Source of the DNA: Brumimicrobium mesophilum
Lineage (GTDB): Bacteria > Bacteroidota > Bacteroidia > Flavobacteriales_D > Crocinitomicaceae
Assembly: GCF_003025005.1 (NCBI RefSeq)
Contig: NZ_PVSS01000020.1
Location: 1 to 52,339 of the forward strand
Direction of reading: 5' to 3'
Length of the DNA stretch: 52,339 nt
Below are positions 8,443-16,867 of this stretch, one piece after another (position 1 is the first letter of the stretch; every line of letters starts with the position of its first letter). Under the pieces are notes generated by a model. It did not search any database, was not told where the DNA came from, and was given only the letters and a program-made list of their open reading frames with translations. The translations under genes and the position numbers were made by a program.

Positions 8443-9662
8443 TTCTTAAGTAATATTTCTTTGGCCATTTTCATAGGAACACTCATGTATTTCTTTTCAA
8501 AATAGGCCATCATTTTTTCAACTGTTTCTTTTGATGCTTCATCAAGACATTCAATTTCTTTGGCAAAAACATGTTCCATTGCAGTCGCTTTTATATCCTT
8601 CACTGTTTGAGGAACTATTCGCATAGCTTTTTCTACCTCTCTTTCGTGAGCCATGAATTTAAATTCTTTTACTGCTTCCTCAACAATTGTTTCAACGTGA
8701 ATAATTTCTCGTGCTCTTTTTTCTAAATTTTTAGATGATATTTTTTGCAAATAATCAATAGAAATATAATCCAAAGAGAATTGTTGCGTTACTTCATGAT
8801 CTAAATCACTAGGAATAGCCAAATCAATCACTATTTTAGAATCTGTATCTCCCTGTAATAAGTTTTCATATATAACAGGACTAATAATTGAGGAATCCGC
8901 TCCTGTACAAGTAATAATTATGTCAAAGCCCTTAATGTAAATAGGTAATTCATTTAAAGAATACGCTTCACCATATAATTGATTTGCTAAAACTTGCGCC
9001 TTACTCAATGTTCGATTAAAAACAGCAAAGTTTGTAAACCCATGTTTCTTTAAAAATCGGCTCATATTGGTGTTGGTTACCCCAGCGCCAATAATTAATA
9101 TGCGAGCATCTAATGGGATATCCTTTACGCGTAATGTGTGATAAGCCAATGACACCACAGATACAGGGTTTTGAGCAATATTTGTTTGTGTATATATTCG
9201 TTTTGCAGTTTCGATGGTGTGACGAATCATTAATCGAATCGAATCTCCAGTAAGGTCAAATGCCTTACAAGTATCGAACGATTTTCTTACTTGGGTAATA
9301 ATTTCTCTTTCTCCTATTACCATCGAATCTATTGAAGAGGTCACTTTTATTAGGTGCTCAACAGCATGAAATTCTCTATATCTTTCTACTTGATGACCAA
9401 ATAGATTTATCTGATCTTGATCAAAATCTGGAAATAAAAAAGCCAAATAGGATTGGAACTCAGGAATATCAATTTCTTCTTGTTTTGAAATGATGAACTC
9501 AACACGGTTACATGTCGAAATGTACATTAATTCATCTATTTGAAATTTTTCCTTGAGTAAAGTTAGTTTTTCCTTTTGGTCATCAGGAGCAATATGAAGT
9601 CGACCAATCTGATTAACTTCAAGTTGGCGGTGTGTAAATGCAAATATGTGAATTCCTTTCAC
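8439..9662 (-). CDS. hemA: Glutamyl-tRNA reductase
   Basis: This is the first committed step of C5-pathway tetrapyrrole synthesis, reducing glutamyl-tRNA to glutamate-1-semialdehyde. The catalytic Cys51 sits in STCNRVEF. SMVIGEREIITQVRKSF, the Rossmann motif IIGAGVTNTNMSRFL and the long C-terminal helical dimerisation region are all present. The start codon is GTG at 9662, preceded by a purine-rich stretch (AAAAAGGGAGAAGAAGG); no ATG is available before the conserved N-terminal strand, so GTG is the likely start. It is the first gene of a hemA-hemC-hemD operon, divergent from the gene at 9941. Confidence 0.95.
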   Translation of the reverse strand: MKGIHIFAFTHRQLEVNQIGRLHIAPDDQKEKLTLLKEKFQIDELMYISTCNRVEFIISKQEEIDIPEFQSYLAFLFPDFDQDQINLFGHQVERYREFHAVEHLIKVTSSIDSMVIGEREIITQVRKSFDTCKAFDLTGDSIRLMIRHTIETAKRIYTQTNIAQNPVSVVSLAYHTLRVKDIPLDARILIIGAGVTNTNMSRFLKKHGFTNFAVFNRTLSKAQVLANQLYGEAYSLNELPIYIKGFDIIITCTGADSSIISPVIYENLLQGDTDSKIVIDLAIPSDLDHEVTQQFSLDYISIDYLQKISSKNLEKRAREIIHVETIVEEAVKEFKFMAHEREVEKAMRIVPQTVKDIKATAMEHVFAKEIECLDEASKETVEKMMAYFEKKYMSVPMKMAKEILLKK

Positions 9663-9940
9663 CTTCTTCTCCCTTTTTTTTTGCTGTAAATATCGTGATA
9701 ATGCCTTATTCTATTGTCATAACATTGTCAGAATTTATTATTTAGAACGGTTTTAAATAACGGTGTAGAACAATCTATTTTGATATTATTTTTTTTTAAG
9801 TAAATATCTTTTTGAAATTGAAATAGGAGACCGAACTTATATTTAACGTTTTTTTTATGTATTTCCTCCTCTAAAAGTAAAAAATAACCATCCTTTAATA
9901 ATTCAGATTCTTATTTTTCATAATGATTTACTAATTTTGC
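9663..9940. other. Divergent intergenic region, presumably both promoters
   Basis: These 278 bp separate hemA (minus) and the small gene at 9941 (plus). The DNA is very AT-rich with several T and A runs. An exact TAATTTTG lies at 9932-9939, but it touches the ATG at 9941, so it would imply a leaderless transcript or be fortuitous. No ORF or RNA is evident. Confidence 0.4.
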
Positions 9941-10258
9941 ATGGTGAGAAAACAAAAGTTATATTCAATTATTTGTTTAGCAAGTTTGCTAATGTTTTTT
10001 CAGGGTCCAGTTATTTTTATTGCTGAGACCTTAATTAGTTTTCACATTGAAGACTGTAATGACTATTATGAATTAGGTGACCAAGAGAATCCAAATAGAT
10101 CTGCTAATCCCATGGAGGAAGAAGTTATTCATACACCTATAGGAGTTGAGCGATACTTAGAATTGCCTATCCAATTGAAGATTGACAAGGATCTTTACTC
10201 TTTTAAAATCAAAACAAACCACCAGGAGAATACTACTCCACCACCAGAACACGCATAA
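9941..10258 (+). CDS. Small secreted or membrane-anchored hypothetical protein (105 aa)
   Basis: The N-terminus MVRKQKLYSIICLASLLMFFQGPVIFIAETLISF is one long hydrophobic segment after a basic start, so it is a signal peptide or an N-terminal anchor. The rest is short, acidic and Pro-rich, and ends NTTPPPEHA. I do not recognise a family. It ends 99 nt before the SulP transporter gene on the same strand and could belong to that unit, but I have no functional evidence. An exact -7-like element (TAATTTTG) abuts the ATG, so the true start could be later than drawn, although that would delete the hydrophobic segment. Confidence 0.55.
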   Translation: MVRKQKLYSIICLASLLMFFQGPVIFIAETLISFHIEDCNDYYELGDQENPNRSANPMEEEVIHTPIGVERYLELPIQLKIDKDLYSFKIKTNHQENTTPPPEHA

Positions 10259-10357
10259 TTTTTCTTAATTCTTATTTATAAGCATCCTTTGAGTGGCATT
10301 TTTTTATGTTGCTTAACAATTATTATATGACATTATTTATGTCACAAAAAAATATTA

Positions 10358-11998
10358 ATGAAAAATTTTGAAATGTTTAAAAATCTAAAATACGATGTTC
10401 CGTCAGGTTTAGTTGTCTTTTTAGTGGCTTTACCATTGTGTCTTGGTATTGCTTTAGCCTCTGGAGCTCCTATGTTTTCAGGAATTATAGCAGGTGTAGT
10501 AGGTGGAATATTAGTTGGAGCAATAAGTGGTTCTCCATTAGGAGTTTCTGGTCCAGCTGCTGGTTTAGCGGTGATTGTCGCTGATAGTATTTTGGAATTA
10601 GGTACAAATGCAGCAGGTGATTTTGATATGGCTGTTGGTTTTCAAGCCTTTTTAGTGGCTGGAGTTTTAGCCGGTATCTTCCAAATTATCTTATCCATTA
10701 TGAGGGCAGGAATTATTGGATATTATTTCCCTTCTTCTGTGATAAAAGGAATGCTGGCAGGTATTGGTATCACGCTTATATTGAAACAGATTCCACATGC
10801 TTTTGGTATGGATAAAAATCCTGAAGGTGATTGGAAATATTTTCAAGTTGATGACGGTAGTTTTTTCGCTGATATTACCTATTCCTTAAGCCATTTTTCT
10901 GTAGGAGCAATCATTATTACAGTGGTTTCTTTAGTTATTTTGATACTTTTTCAAAGACCTTTTATTAAGCAAAATGCTATTTTAAAACTTATTCCAGGAC
11001 CTTTATTAGCCGTTGCTGTGGCAGTATTGATCAATGAATTGTTTTTTCACACTGCACCAAATTTAGCTTTGACGAATGAATTCATAAACTTAGGGGATAA
11101 AAAATTATCAAATTCTCATTTGGTTGATATTCAGTCTGCTGATAAAGAATTGCCATATTTTGGGTTGCTTACTTTCCCAGATTGGACAATTTTATCGAAC
11201 CCTAGGATATATGTTATCGCTTTAACCTTGGCAATTGTTGCTAGTTTAGAGACCTTGTTGAGTGTAGCAGCTACTGATAAAATGGATCCATTTAAACGCT
11301 CTACTCCAACAAATCGAGAATTATTGGCGCAAGGTTCGGGAAATATAGTTTCTTCTTTAATTGGTGGTTTGCCAATTACTCAAGTTATTGTAAGAAGTTC
11401 AACTAATATTGCTGCAGGTGGTAGAACTAAAATGGCCGCTATAGTTCATGGTATTTTCCTTACCGTATTTGTTCTTGCATTGCCGTCAGTTTTAAATATG
11501 ATTCCTCTTGCAGTTCTTGCAGCTGTGCTTCTACAAGTTGGTTACAAGTTGGCAAATGTGGATTTATTTAAGGAGATGTATAAGCAAGGATTAAGTCAAT
11601 TTTTACCATTTGTTGTTACTATTGTAGTGATTGTATTTGTTAATTTACTTTGGGGTATTATTGTAGGATTTGTAATCGCAGTATTCTATATTCTCAAAAG
11701 AAATTTCGAAAATGGAATGCATTCAAAGTACATACGAAGCGAGTCTGCATTAACTATTCAATTAGGGGAGGTTGTTTCTTTCTTTAACAAAGGTAACTTA
11801 CATAAAAAGTTTGATGAACTTGAAGAAAATAGTAATGTAATAATTGATGGTTCAATTAGTAAGCATCTTGATAGCGATATCTATGATCTATTAAAGGATT
11901 TCAATCAAAACGCAAAAACAAGAAACATAAATGTGGAGTTTAAAGGATTTGAGAACCACAGAAATTTAGATGAAAATTCATTTTTAAAAAATCAATAA
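10358..11998 (+). CDS. SulP family inorganic anion transporter with C-terminal STAS-like segment
   Basis: This is an integral membrane protein of 546 residues. The N-terminal KYDVPSGLVVFLVALPLCLGIALASGAP is the classic SulP first-helix signature. It is followed by GVVGGILVGAISGSPLGVSGPAAGLAV and about 10-12 further hydrophobic segments, including SLETLLSVAATDKMDPFKR and NRELLAQGSGNIVSSLIGGLPITQVIVRSS. The last about 90 residues (from about 460) look like a STAS domain, with VIIDGSISKHLDSDIYDLL. The family moves sulfate, bicarbonate or other anions. The beta-carbonic anhydrase gene begins 1 nt after this stop, so bicarbonate (BicA-like) is the most likely substrate here. That is inference from context. 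Confidence 0.88.
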   Translation: MKNFEMFKNLKYDVPSGLVVFLVALPLCLGIALASGAPMFSGIIAGVVGGILVGAISGSPLGVSGPAAGLAVIVADSILELGTNAAGDFDMAVGFQAFLVAGVLAGIFQIILSIMRAGIIGYYFPSSVIKGMLAGIGITLILKQIPHAFGMDKNPEGDWKYFQVDDGSFFADITYSLSHFSVGAIIITVVSLVILILFQRPFIKQNAILKLIPGPLLAVAVAVLINELFFHTAPNLALTNEFINLGDKKLSNSHLVDIQSADKELPYFGLLTFPDWTILSNPRIYVIALTLAIVASLETLLSVAATDKMDPFKRSTPTNRELLAQGSGNIVSSLIGGLPITQVIVRSSTNIAAGGRTKMAAIVHGIFLTVFVLALPSVLNMIPLAVLAAVLLQVGYKLANVDLFKEMYKQGLSQFLPFVVTIVVIVFVNLLWGIIVGFVIAVFYILKRNFENGMHSKYIRSESALTIQLGEVVSFFNKGNLHKKFDELEENSNVIIDGSISKHLDSDIYDLLKDFNQNAKTRNINVEFKGFENHRNLDENSFLKNQ

Positions 11999-11999
11999 T

Positions 12000-12617
12000 A
12001 TGAACACAATTAATAAAGAAATTCAAACAAAGTTAAGCATTGAAGAAATTAAACAAATTTTGAAAGATGGAAATGAAAGATTTGTAAAAAACACCACAAT
12101 GAACCGAGACCTTTTAAGTCAAGTAAGAGAAACTTCTACTGGTCAATTTCCACATACTGTGGTTCTAGGTTGTATTGATTCGCGCGTAACCTCTGAACAA
12201 GTTTTTGACTTAGGTATTGGTGATTCATTCAATACAAGAATCGCAGGTAACATTGTAAATGATGATATTCTTGGTTCTTTGGAATATTCTTGTAAAGTGG
12301 CAGGAGCGAAGTTAATTCTTGTTTTAGGTCATACACGTTGTGGAGCTGTAACTTCAGCTTGTCAGGGAGTTGAATTAGGTAATATTACAGGTTTATTGAG
12401 CAAAATTAAGGTTTCAGTTGATAAAGTTCGTTCTAATGTTGAAGATGTAACTGAAAATGAATCTGTTAATTTAGTTGTTAATGAGAATGTTCTGAATTCT
12501 ATGAATGAAATTAGAAATGGAAGTGAAATTATTTTAGAAATGGAAAAAAATAATGAAGTAGCAATCATCGGAGGGGTTTATGATGTTGAAAATGGAGTTG
12601 TAACTTTCCTTGACTAA
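12000..12617 (+). CDS. Beta-class carbonic anhydrase
   Basis: This zinc enzyme interconverts CO2 and bicarbonate. The zinc ligands and catalytic dyad are visible: Cys58, Asp60 and Arg62 in VLGCIDSRVTSEQ, and His111 and Cys114 in VLGHTRCGAVTSA. FDLGIGDSFNTRIAGNIVNDDILGSLEY is the conserved stretch between them. It has 205 residues and no signal peptide, so it is cytoplasmic. It starts 1 nt after the SulP transporter stop, which argues for co-translation and a joint bicarbonate supply or pH role. A strong hairpin terminator follows at 12640. Confidence 0.95.
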   Translation: MNTINKEIQTKLSIEEIKQILKDGNERFVKNTTMNRDLLSQVRETSTGQFPHTVVLGCIDSRVTSEQVFDLGIGDSFNTRIAGNIVNDDILGSLEYSCKVAGAKLILVLGHTRCGAVTSACQGVELGNITGLLSKIKVSVDKVRSNVEDVTENESVNLVVNENVLNSMNEIRNGSEIILEMEKNNEVAIIGGVYDVENGVVTFLD

Positions 12618-12639
12618 TTAGATATTTATTTTGTATGTA

Positions 12640-12669
12640 AAAAGGTAGATCAATTTTGGTCTACCTTTT
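12640..12669 (+). terminator. Terminator between carbonic anhydrase and the convergent gene
   Basis: A 10-bp perfect inverted repeat, AAAAGGTAGA (12640-12649) with TCTACCTTTT (12660-12669), ends in four T on the plus strand. The A tract on the other side also gives T residues on the minus strand, so it may serve both the carbonic anhydrase gene and the minus-strand gene ending at 12697. Confidence 0.85.
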
Positions 12670-12696
12670 CTATTTTGTACTATTTCGAAAAAAAGG

Positions 12697-13299
12697 CTAC
12701 TTAAAACTATATTTAAAACCAAAACCGTTGTTGCTCAATGAAACTTGGTCGAAAAATAGTGTAGAAGAATTCAACCTGTGATTACGGTGTCGTAAGAATT
12801 GAATAAGATCAAATACCAATAAAAAACTTCCTTGAAAAATCATGGATTTCCCATAGCCTTGAAATCGTTGTTCATTTTTAGGATATTGATCAGCAACATT
12901 ACTTAATAAGATTCCTGATCCTATATAAACTACATTTAAGGCTTCATTGATAAGGTATATTTGTTCTGTTGAATATTGTTTTTGAATTAATTTTCCGTTG
13001 CTTATTTTTTTTTCTTCATCTTTTTTAGACTGAAATAATCCTGGAACTGAAATTCCTAAGTTGACTATGTTCCAAAAAGCATTCATCTGATGAAAGTATT
13101 TAGCCTCTGCTTGAGCGGTAGCCCATCCAATAGATCCAATTGCTATGTTGGCGGCCGCCCATGAAGAAAGTGCCACCATTCCCGACTTATTGATCTGTTG
13201 TCTTTCTTTATTGAATGCTAAATTGGTTTTTATTTGAGATTGACCATGGAATCCAAAACCAATAAGCATTAAAAACCCGATTATTAAGTGATTATTCAT
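12697..13299 (-). CDS. Hypothetical membrane protein, DUF6992-like (200 aa)
   Basis: A signal peptide-like N-terminus (MNNHLIIGFLMLIGFGFHGQSQ) is followed by three further hydrophobic segments. The motif MVALSSWAAANIAIGSIGW, then KYFHQMNAFWNIVNLGISVPGLF, matches from memory the DUF6992 group of Bacteroidota membrane proteins; I could not check this. The C-terminal LIQFLRHRNHRL followed by short beta-like segments is also usual there. The function is unknown. It is a single gene on the minus strand, ending near the shared terminator at 12640-12669. Confidence 0.65.
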   Translation of the reverse strand: MNNHLIIGFLMLIGFGFHGQSQIKTNLAFNKERQQINKSGMVALSSWAAANIAIGSIGWATAQAEAKYFHQMNAFWNIVNLGISVPGLFQSKKDEEKKISNGKLIQKQYSTEQIYLINEALNVVYIGSGILLSNVADQYPKNEQRFQGYGKSMIFQGSFLLVFDLIQFLRHRNHRLNSSTLFFDQVSLSNNGFGFKYSFK

Positions 13300-13377
13300 A
13301 TTGTGATGCTTTTATTCTATGTTTAAACACACAAAACTTACTTGAGTTCGATTGAAATCGGTTTTCAAACATTTATG

Positions 13378-13416
13378 AAAAAAAAAGTCCGCCTTTCTAA
13401 AAAAAAAGCGGACTTT
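13378..13416 (-). terminator. Rho-independent terminator of the 119-aa gene
   Basis: AAAGTCCGC (13384-13392) and GCGGACTTT (13408-13416) form a 9-bp stem with a 15-nt loop. On the minus strand the stem is followed by a T run. It lies 25 nt beyond the minus-strand stop at 13442. Confidence 0.85.
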
Positions 13417-13441
13417 GAATATGTTTTAAAAGTAAATTGCC

Positions 13442-13801
13442 TTAGTAAAGCTCTTCTTTTAAAGCTGAACGGTAATCTTTAATTTCTTCTCTGTTAATCT
13501 TGTGATCAGAATTTAGCATAAGATTCAATAGGTTCAAAAGATTTTCTTTGTCATCGATTTCCAATGGAAATTCTCCTCCTTCTTCATCTTCTTCCCACAA
13601 TGCTTGCACATCGTATGCCTCTTTTTCTTCAAGGTATTCAAATGTTAAACGTGTAACTTTTGCCAATAAAGGATCTGTTTCTTTAAGTGCTAATTCTCTT
13701 AATTCCTTAAGTTCTTGAATTAAACTTTCTGCAAGTACACCATCTTTTTCAACCAAAGCGATGATTTTCTCAATTTTCTTATTTGCAATACCTGTCTTCA
13801 T
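13442..13801 (-). CDS. Small acidic helical hypothetical protein (119 aa)
   Basis: This is a soluble, strongly charged, mostly helical protein (KIEKIIALVEKDGVLAESLI, ELRELALKETDPLLAKVTRL) with an acidic centre (ALWEEDEEGGEFPLEIDDKE). It has no signal peptide, membrane segment, Cys cluster or recognisable motif. I do not recognise a named family. It has its own promoter with correct Bacteroidota spacing (13823-13851) and its own terminator, so it is very likely a real monocistronic gene. The function is unknown. Confidence 0.75.
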   Translation of the reverse strand: MKTGIANKKIEKIIALVEKDGVLAESLIQELKELRELALKETDPLLAKVTRLTFEYLEEKEAYDVQALWEEDEEGGEFPLEIDDKENLLNLLNLMLNSDHKINREEIKDYRSALKEELY

Positions 13802-13822
13802 ACCTCGTTAAAATTTAGAACA

Positions 13823-13851
13823 CAAATTTAATACCTTAATGCAATTAACAA
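13823..13851 (-). promoter_or_regulatory. Complete Flavobacterium-type promoter (TTG-18 nt-TAAATTTG)
   Basis: On the minus strand TTG (13849-13851) is separated by 18 nt from the exact -7 element TAAATTTG (13823-13830). The spacing fits the published TTG/TAnnTTTG consensus for Flavobacterium. The -7 element ends 21 nt before the ATG at 13801, leaving a short leader. Confidence 0.65.
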
Positions 13852-13868
13852 CCAGATTTACTCACTTT

Positions 13869-14465
13869 TTAATTGAACTTGTATATTATGCCTATGTTTG
13901 CTCCGAAAATAGTGGTGTTTGATGCTTCAGTAATTGTAAGTCCGTCTAAATTTTCGATACCTTCAAGGTTAGTTTCTTTATCGCCTTTGTTGAATACCAG
14001 GTGATATTTTAGGTTAGCATCTAAAAAGATATTACTTGTAACTTCATAACTGAATCCTATTTTGGGATAAAATCCAAAGTATGCATCTGATTCGTCTTGT
14101 CCAAATGCTTCTGTTCTAAATCTGTACATTCCTAAATTTAAACCAGCATAAGTTTGAAGTTGGCCAGTCAAAAATGTGTAATCTGCGCCAATTGTAATTG
14201 GCGTTATGATTGTTTTAATGGGAAAATTTCCTAAAAATCCTAACGATATGTTTTCTTCCCTTGCTAATCTTTCAAATAGAATTTCAGTACGAATTTTTTC
14301 AGTAACCTCATAAGTTATCCCAACATCAAATCCTAAATGCATGTTAGATGTACTGTTATCCAATGGTTCCCCTAATGCAAATCCAGCTTTAACTCCAATT
14401 TGTGAAAAAGCTGATCCTGAAATTATTAATGCCAGAACGGTAGTTAAAAGTAATGTTTTCCTCAT
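13869..14465 (-). CDS. Outer-membrane beta-barrel protein, paralogue A (198 aa)
   Basis: A signal peptide (MRKTLLLTTVLALIISGSAFSQ) precedes an eight-strand-like barrel pattern: IGVKAGFALGEPLDN, GFDVGITYEVTEKIRTEILFERLA, ITIGADYTFLTGQLQTYAGLNLGMY, and a C-terminal FGANIGIIYKFN. It is clearly related to the gene at 14764-15327, sharing GIKAGFA/GVKAGFA, the LFER segment, the Y-LTG/ILTG-LQ stretch and the FGAN ending. The two are tandem duplicates with a relic of a third between them. Its own promoter is visible at 14492-14522. Function is unknown; small barrels of this kind are often structural or stress-linked. Confidence 0.75.
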   Translation of the reverse strand: MRKTLLLTTVLALIISGSAFSQIGVKAGFALGEPLDNSTSNMHLGFDVGITYEVTEKIRTEILFERLAREENISLGFLGNFPIKTIITPITIGADYTFLTGQLQTYAGLNLGMYRFRTEAFGQDESDAYFGFYPKIGFSYEVTSNIFLDANLKYHLVFNKGDKETNLEGIENLDGLTITEASNTTIFGANIGIIYKFN

Positions 14466-14491
14466 GATTGATTTTTTAATTAATAGTGAAT

Positions 14492-14522
14492 CAAACTTAT
14501 ATAATTAAATTCAATTTACAAA
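14492..14522 (-). promoter_or_regulatory. Complete Flavobacterium-type promoter (TTTG-19 nt-TAAGTTTG)
   Basis: On the minus strand TTTG (14519-14522) and the exact -7 element TAAGTTTG (14492-14499) are 19 nt apart. This is a full match to the Flavobacterium promoter consensus, 26 nt upstream of the ATG of barrel paralogue A. Confidence 0.7.
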
Positions 14523-14604
14523 CTAATGTGTAATTTCACTTGGCAAGTATTCGGCTTTTATAGTCATATTGATAGGAGTCAATGAAATCATTACAATTGC
14601 GTCA

Positions 14605-14655
14605 TTATAATCTATAGGGCAAACCTAAATTAGCTCCTAAAATATTTTTAGCTTA
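14605..14655 (-). pseudogene. Relic of the C-terminus of a third beta-barrel paralogue
   Basis: Translating the minus strand here gives AKNILGANLGLPYRL followed by a stop. This aligns with the C-terminal ends of the flanking barrels (QIFGANLGVNYNF and TIFGANIGIIYKFN), at about 7 of 13 positions against the nearer one. No continuous frame connects it to an upstream start; stops interrupt all frames within about 60 nt. I read it as the decayed end of a third tandem copy. Confidence 0.5.
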
Positions 14656-14763
14656 TGCTTAACTTCTGTCGTTGAATTAATTTCTAATAGAATTTGAAAT
14701 GTTTGTATGGGGTCACTTAATAATTGTTCTGCTGGTTGAGAATCTTAAAGAAATAACCATCTA

Positions 14764-15327
14764 TTAAAAATTATAATTTACTCCCAAGTTGGCACCAAAT
14801 ATTTGATTATTGGATATTCCATTGTTCTTTTGGTTGAAAATAATATGATGCTTAATGGCTAAGTCCAATTTAAAATTCTCCGTTAAATCTATATTTAACC
14901 CAACTTTTGGATGTAATGTGAAAAATTGGTTATTGTATCGTTTACTTTTTACTTTCGTTCCTAAGGTCATCATTCCTATGTTTAAACCTACATAAGGTTG
15001 AAGCATACCCGTAAGAATTCTATAATCTAATCCTAACGTTATTGGAATGATGTTATGATGTGCAGTTAAGGTATCAACCTGCAGGCTTTCTTGATTTTGT
15101 TCTATTGTTGTGAATGTTATTTCATCTTTTTGATACATTCTCTCAAATAATACTTCACCTCTAAATCTATCATTCCATTCATAAGTCAAGCCTGCATTAA
15201 ATCCTAAATATGGTCCTGAAGTATAATTGTTGACTGGTTTTACTATTGCGAATCCTGCTTTTATTCCTAATTGAGAAAAGGTAGAAAAAGATATTACGAA
15301 TATGATTAATGTGAGTATGGTTTTCAT
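14764..15327 (-). CDS. Outer-membrane beta-barrel protein, paralogue B (187 aa)
   Basis: A signal peptide (MKTILTLIIFVISFSTFSQ) is followed by barrel strands: LGIKAGFAIVKPVNN, GFNAGLTYEWNDRFRGEVLFERMY, ITLGLDYRILTGMLQPYVGLNIGMM, LHPKVGLNIDLTENFKLDLAIKHH, and the terminal FGANLGVNYNF. It aligns along its length with paralogue A at 13869-14465. No terminator separates it cleanly from the relic downstream. The function is unknown. Confidence 0.75.
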   Translation of the reverse strand: MKTILTLIIFVISFSTFSQLGIKAGFAIVKPVNNYTSGPYLGFNAGLTYEWNDRFRGEVLFERMYQKDEITFTTIEQNQESLQVDTLTAHHNIIPITLGLDYRILTGMLQPYVGLNIGMMTLGTKVKSKRYNNQFFTLHPKVGLNIDLTENFKLDLAIKHHIIFNQKNNGISNNQIFGANLGVNYNF

Positions 15328-15418
15328 AGTGTTTAATTGTTTCTACTTTAAACTTGAAAAAGATATGAATATTGTAGGTCGAAAGTTTTTTAAGTTATGA
15401 ATAGGGCTTGTTAAATTC

Positions 15419-15452
15419 AAAAAAAAGTCCAAACATTACTGCTTGGACTTTT
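15419..15452 (-). terminator. Rho-independent terminator of the acc/fab operon
   Basis: AAAAGTCCAA (15423-15432) and TTGGACTTTT (15443-15452) form a 10-bp stem with a 10-nt loop, followed on the minus strand by a T run. It lies 24 nt beyond the accC stop and marks the end of the yceD-to-accC unit. Confidence 0.9.
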
Positions 15453-15475
15453 AAATTATTTAGTTATTTCGGATT

Positions 15476-16810
15476 TTAGAATTTAAAATCTTCCATGAAT
15501 TTTGTGGTGAAATCTCCAGCATTGAATTTCTCATCAACCATTAATTTTTGGTGAAAAGGAATTGTGCTTTTTACACCTTCAATGATGTATTCATCTAATG
15601 CACGACGCATTTTAAGAATTGCTTCTTCACGTGTTTGTGCAACAGTAATCAATTTAGCAATCATTGAATCGTAGTGAGATGGAATTGTGTATCCTGCATA
15701 AACATGAGTATCGATACGGATTCCATGACCACCTGGTTCATGGTATTCAGTGATTTTTCCTGGAGAAGGGCGGAAGTTATTATAAGGATCTTCTGCATTG
15801 ATACGACATTGAATCGCATGCATGATTGGCTCATAATTTTTACCGCTGATTTTACTTCCAGCCGCTAATTTTATTTGTTCTTTAATTAAGTCAAAGTTAA
15901 TTACTTCTTCAGTAATTGTGTGTTCAACTTGGATACGTGTATTCATTTCCATGAAGTAAAAATCTCTGTTTTTATCTACAAGGAATTCAACAGTACCAAC
16001 ACCTTCATATTTTACAGCTTTTGCTGCTTTAATAGCTGCCGCTCCCATATCCTTACGCAACTTTTTGGTCATGAATGGAGAAGGAGTTTCTTCTACTAAT
16101 TTTTGGTGTCTTCGTTGAATAGAACAATCACGCTCTGAAAGGTGACATGCATTTCCAAATTGGTCTCCCGCTATTTGGATTTCGATATGACGAGGCATTT
16201 CGATGTACTTTTCCATGTACAAACCATCGTTACCAAAAGCAGCTTTAGACTCTTGTCTTGCAGAATCCCATGCTTTTTGCATATCTTCTTTTTTCCATAC
16301 TTCACGCATTCCTTTACCACCACCACCGGCAGTTGCTTTAAGAATAACAGGGTACTTTATCTTTTCTGCAAGTTTTAAACATTCTTCAATGTCTTTCACA
16401 AGTCCTTTTGATCCAGGAATACAAGGAACACCAGCTTTAATCATGGTAGCCTTTGCGTTTGCTTTATCTCCCATTCCATCAATTTGTTCTGGGGTAGCAC
16501 CAATGAATTTAATATTGTGTTCTTGACATACTTTAGAAAACTTTGAGTTTTCTGAAAGGAAACCATATCCTGGGTGAATTGCATCTGCATTTGTAATTTC
16601 TGCAGCAGCAATAATATTCGGTATTTGTAAATAGGATAATGAGCTAGCTGCGGGACCTATGCATACAGCTTCATCGGCGAAACGTACATGTAAACTATCC
16701 TTGTCAGCAGTACTATATACAGCGACAGTTTTAATTCCCATTTCCTTACATGTTCTAATAACACGTAAGGCGATTTCGCCCCTATTGGCAATCAATATTT
16801 TCTTGAACAT
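15476..16810 (-). CDS. accC: Acetyl-CoA carboxylase, biotin carboxylase subunit
   Basis: This subunit carboxylates the biotin on BCCP using ATP and bicarbonate, the first step of malonyl-CoA synthesis. [20 protein letters not shown] at the N-terminus, [15 protein letters not shown], the ATP-grasp glycine loop [33 protein letters not shown] and [16 protein letters not shown] with its catalytic residues are all intact. The length of 444 is standard. It is the last gene of the operon, 57 nt after accB. The gene for the carboxyltransferase is not in the window. The co-occurring carbonic anhydrase supplies the bicarbonate this enzyme needs, though it lies in a separate unit. Confidence 0.97.
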   Translation of the reverse strand: MFKKILIANRGEIALRVIRTCKEMGIKTVAVYSTADKDSLHVRFADEAVCIGPAASSLSYLQIPNIIAAAEITNADAIHPGYGFLSENSKFSKVCQEHNIKFIGATPEQIDGMGDKANAKATMIKAGVPCIPGSKGLVKDIEECLKLAEKIKYPVILKATAGGGGKGMREVWKKEDMQKAWDSARQESKAAFGNDGLYMEKYIEMPRHIEIQIAGDQFGNACHLSERDCSIQRRHQKLVEETPSPFMTKKLRKDMGAAAIKAAKAVKYEGVGTVEFLVDKNRDFYFMEMNTRIQVEHTITEEVINFDLIKEQIKLAAGSKISGKNYEPIMHAIQCRINAEDPYNNFRPSPGKITEYHEPGGHGIRIDTHVYAGYTIPSHYDSMIAKLITVAQTREEAILKMRRALDEYIIEGVKSTIPFHQKLMVDEKFNAGDFTTKFMEDFKF

Positions 16811-16867
16811 GCCTTTTGGGTATTTAGTTCTACGTAAAATAATTTTATAATGTTTTAATCGTTAACA

